From contig JAISWY010000244.1 in the NCBI GenBank assembly GCA_031270925.1, positions 1-15,471 on the forward strand: a DNA stretch of 15,471 bases, given 5' to 3'. The position numbers were made by a program, and so were the translations under genes. Of this stretch, positions 14,365 through 15,471 are shown piece by piece (within the stretch, counting starts at the first letter, position 1; every line of letters starts with the position of its first letter). The notes under the pieces were generated by a model that had not been told where the DNA came from, did no database searches, and was given only the letters and a program-made list of their open reading frames with translations. The DNA is from Candidatus Symbiothrix sp. GTDB lineage: Bacteria > Bacteroidota > Bacteroidia > Bacteroidales > Azobacteroidaceae.

Positions 14365-15471
14365 ATGATTATCAATTGGAGATTTGTACTGAAAGTCGTT
14401 GGATTTATCATTATTTTGGAGTCCCTGTTCCTTTTTTCGGCCGCTGTAATCGCTTATCATTACGGAGGAGACGACACATTACCGATTTTCCTTTCCGGGA
14501 TTATCGCTTTGTCGGCCGGTTTGCTTTTAGAATACATTTGCGGTTTCCGGAAAAAATTTACTGTCATCGGACGGAAGGAAGGTTACGTCAGTGTTACATT
14601 GAGTTGGTTAGTGTTTGCTCTGTTCGGCGCTTTGCCGTTTTTCATCGGCGGCTATTTGCCAGATTTTACCGATGCATGGTTCGAATCGACGGCGGGAATT
14701 ACTACCACCGGAGCGAGCGTGCTTACCGATATTGATGCGCTTCCGAAAGGTATCTTGTTTTGGCGTAGTCTGTTACAATGGCTCGGCGGAATGGGAATTA
14801 TTGTTTTTTCCATCGCATTGTTGCCATTGTTGGGTAACGGCGCCGTTCAATTGTTCGACGCCGAATCGTCGGGATTGACGCACGATAAATTCCGTCCGCG
14901 CGTTACGCAAATGGCTAAACGGCTTTGGCTGTTGTATGTTATCCTCACTTTTTGCCTCATCGGATTGCTTTATTTGGGGCCAATGAATTTTTTTGATGCG
15001 GTTTGTAACAGTATGACAACCATCTCAACCGGCGGTTTTTCGACCAGACAAGCCAGCGTCGCCCATTGGGATTCGATTTATATCGAAAGCGTGATACTTG
15101 TATTCATGATTATCGGCGCCATCAATTTTCCGTTATTGTATCTTTTGTTTACCAAAGGCGCTGTGAAAAGATTCATAAAAGACGAAGAATTGCGCTGGTT
15201 TTTGGGGATTATTTTGGTGGCCACCTTACTGATTGCCGTGGGTTTGTTTTTGGAACAGGATTTGTCGTGGTTCACGGCCATCCGGCAATCGCTTTTTCAA
15301 GTGGTCAGTGTGATTACCACCACCGGTTTTTCAACTGCCGATTTTTCGTTTTGGGGATCGTTTTATATGCTTATTTTCGTCTTCCTGATGATTGTAAGCG
15401 GATGTGCCGGTTCCACCAGCGGCGGATTGAAAGTGGTTCGCGCTACGGTTTTAGTCAAGAATACGATCCAT
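14365..15471 (+). CDS. trkH: Trk-type potassium uptake protein TrkH (3' partial)
   Basis: TrkH is the membrane channel subunit of the Trk potassium uptake system, normally gated by cytoplasmic TrkA. The 369 visible residues run off the right edge without a stop; family members are usually about 480 residues, so roughly a quarter is missing. There are multiple hydrophobic segments, the first at about 8-31. All four selectivity-filter loops of the repeated M1-P-M2 design are visible: TTTGAS (113-118), TTISTGGFS (218-226), TTTGFS (318-323) and GCAGSTSGG (346-354). The ATG at 14365 is followed by the expected charged-then-hydrophobic N-terminus. A strong promoter and a long structured leader precede it, and the palindromic element lies further upstream. 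trkA is not visible; it may lie downstream or elsewhere. Confidence 0.95.
   Translation, partial: MIINWRFVLKVVGFIIILESLFLFSAAVIAYHYGGDDTLPIFLSGIIALSAGLLLEYICGFRKKFTVIGRKEGYVSVTLSWLVFALFGALPFFIGGYLPDFTDAWFESTAGITTTGASVLTDIDALPKGILFWRSLLQWLGGMGIIVFSIALLPLLGNGAVQLFDAESSGLTHDKFRPRVTQMAKRLWLLYVILTFCLIGLLYLGPMNFFDAVCNSMTTISTGGFSTRQASVAHWDSIYIESVILVFMIIGAINFPLLYLLFTKGAVKRFIKDEELRWFLGIILVATLLIAVGLFLEQDLSWFTAIRQSLFQVVSVITTTGFSTADFSFWGSFYMLIFVFLMIVSGCAGSTSGGLKVVRATVLVKNTIH

Overview
The window looks like part of a Bacteroidota chromosome, most likely order Bacteroidales. The evidence is two secreted proteins ending in type IX secretion (T9SS) sorting domains, a GldB-type lipoprotein, promoters of the Bacteroidota form TTG-N18-20-TAnnTTTG, few Shine-Dalgarno sequences, and moderate G+C. 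Species cannot be named from this sequence. Most genes are ordinary housekeeping genes; the unusual material lies between or beside them.

Layout. Bases 1-179 are the acidic C-terminal end of an unrecognised protein, followed by miaA (tRNA A37 prenylation, TTG start). A promoter-like box inside the 3' end of miaA precedes a two-gene plus-strand unit. Its first gene encodes a 1014-residue secreted protein with HAF-like repeats, fibronectin III-like domains and a cleaved-adhesin-like domain. Its second encodes an M6-family zinc metalloprotease. Both end in T9SS type A sorting domains. Converging on these from the right is a minus-strand group: acyl-ACP thioesterase, pdxS, pdxT. PdxS and PdxT form the ribose-5-phosphate-dependent pyridoxal phosphate synthase. 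The gap between pdxS and pdxT is a tandem 7-bp repeat that runs into the pdxT start codon.

Divergent promoters near 8732-8846 separate the thioesterase from a tightly overlapping plus-strand set: xseB (exonuclease VII small subunit), ispD (MEP isoprenoid pathway) and recG (fork-remodelling helicase). pepE (peptidase E) runs in the opposite direction, and its stop codon overlaps that of recG by 3-4 bases. pepE and the GldB-like lipoprotein gene diverge from a short promoter region.

Bases 13575-14364 contain no protein gene. They hold a MITE-like element of about 405 bp with roughly 90-bp inverted arms, the right arm present twice in tandem. The element is built of small hairpins and flanked by perfect 27-bp direct repeats. 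Next come a good promoter and a leader predicted to fold into a closed multi-stem RNA, just ahead of trkH (potassium uptake membrane subunit), which runs off the right edge.

The best candidates for something undescribed are the palindromic element, the structured trkH leader, and the heptamer array at the pdxT start.
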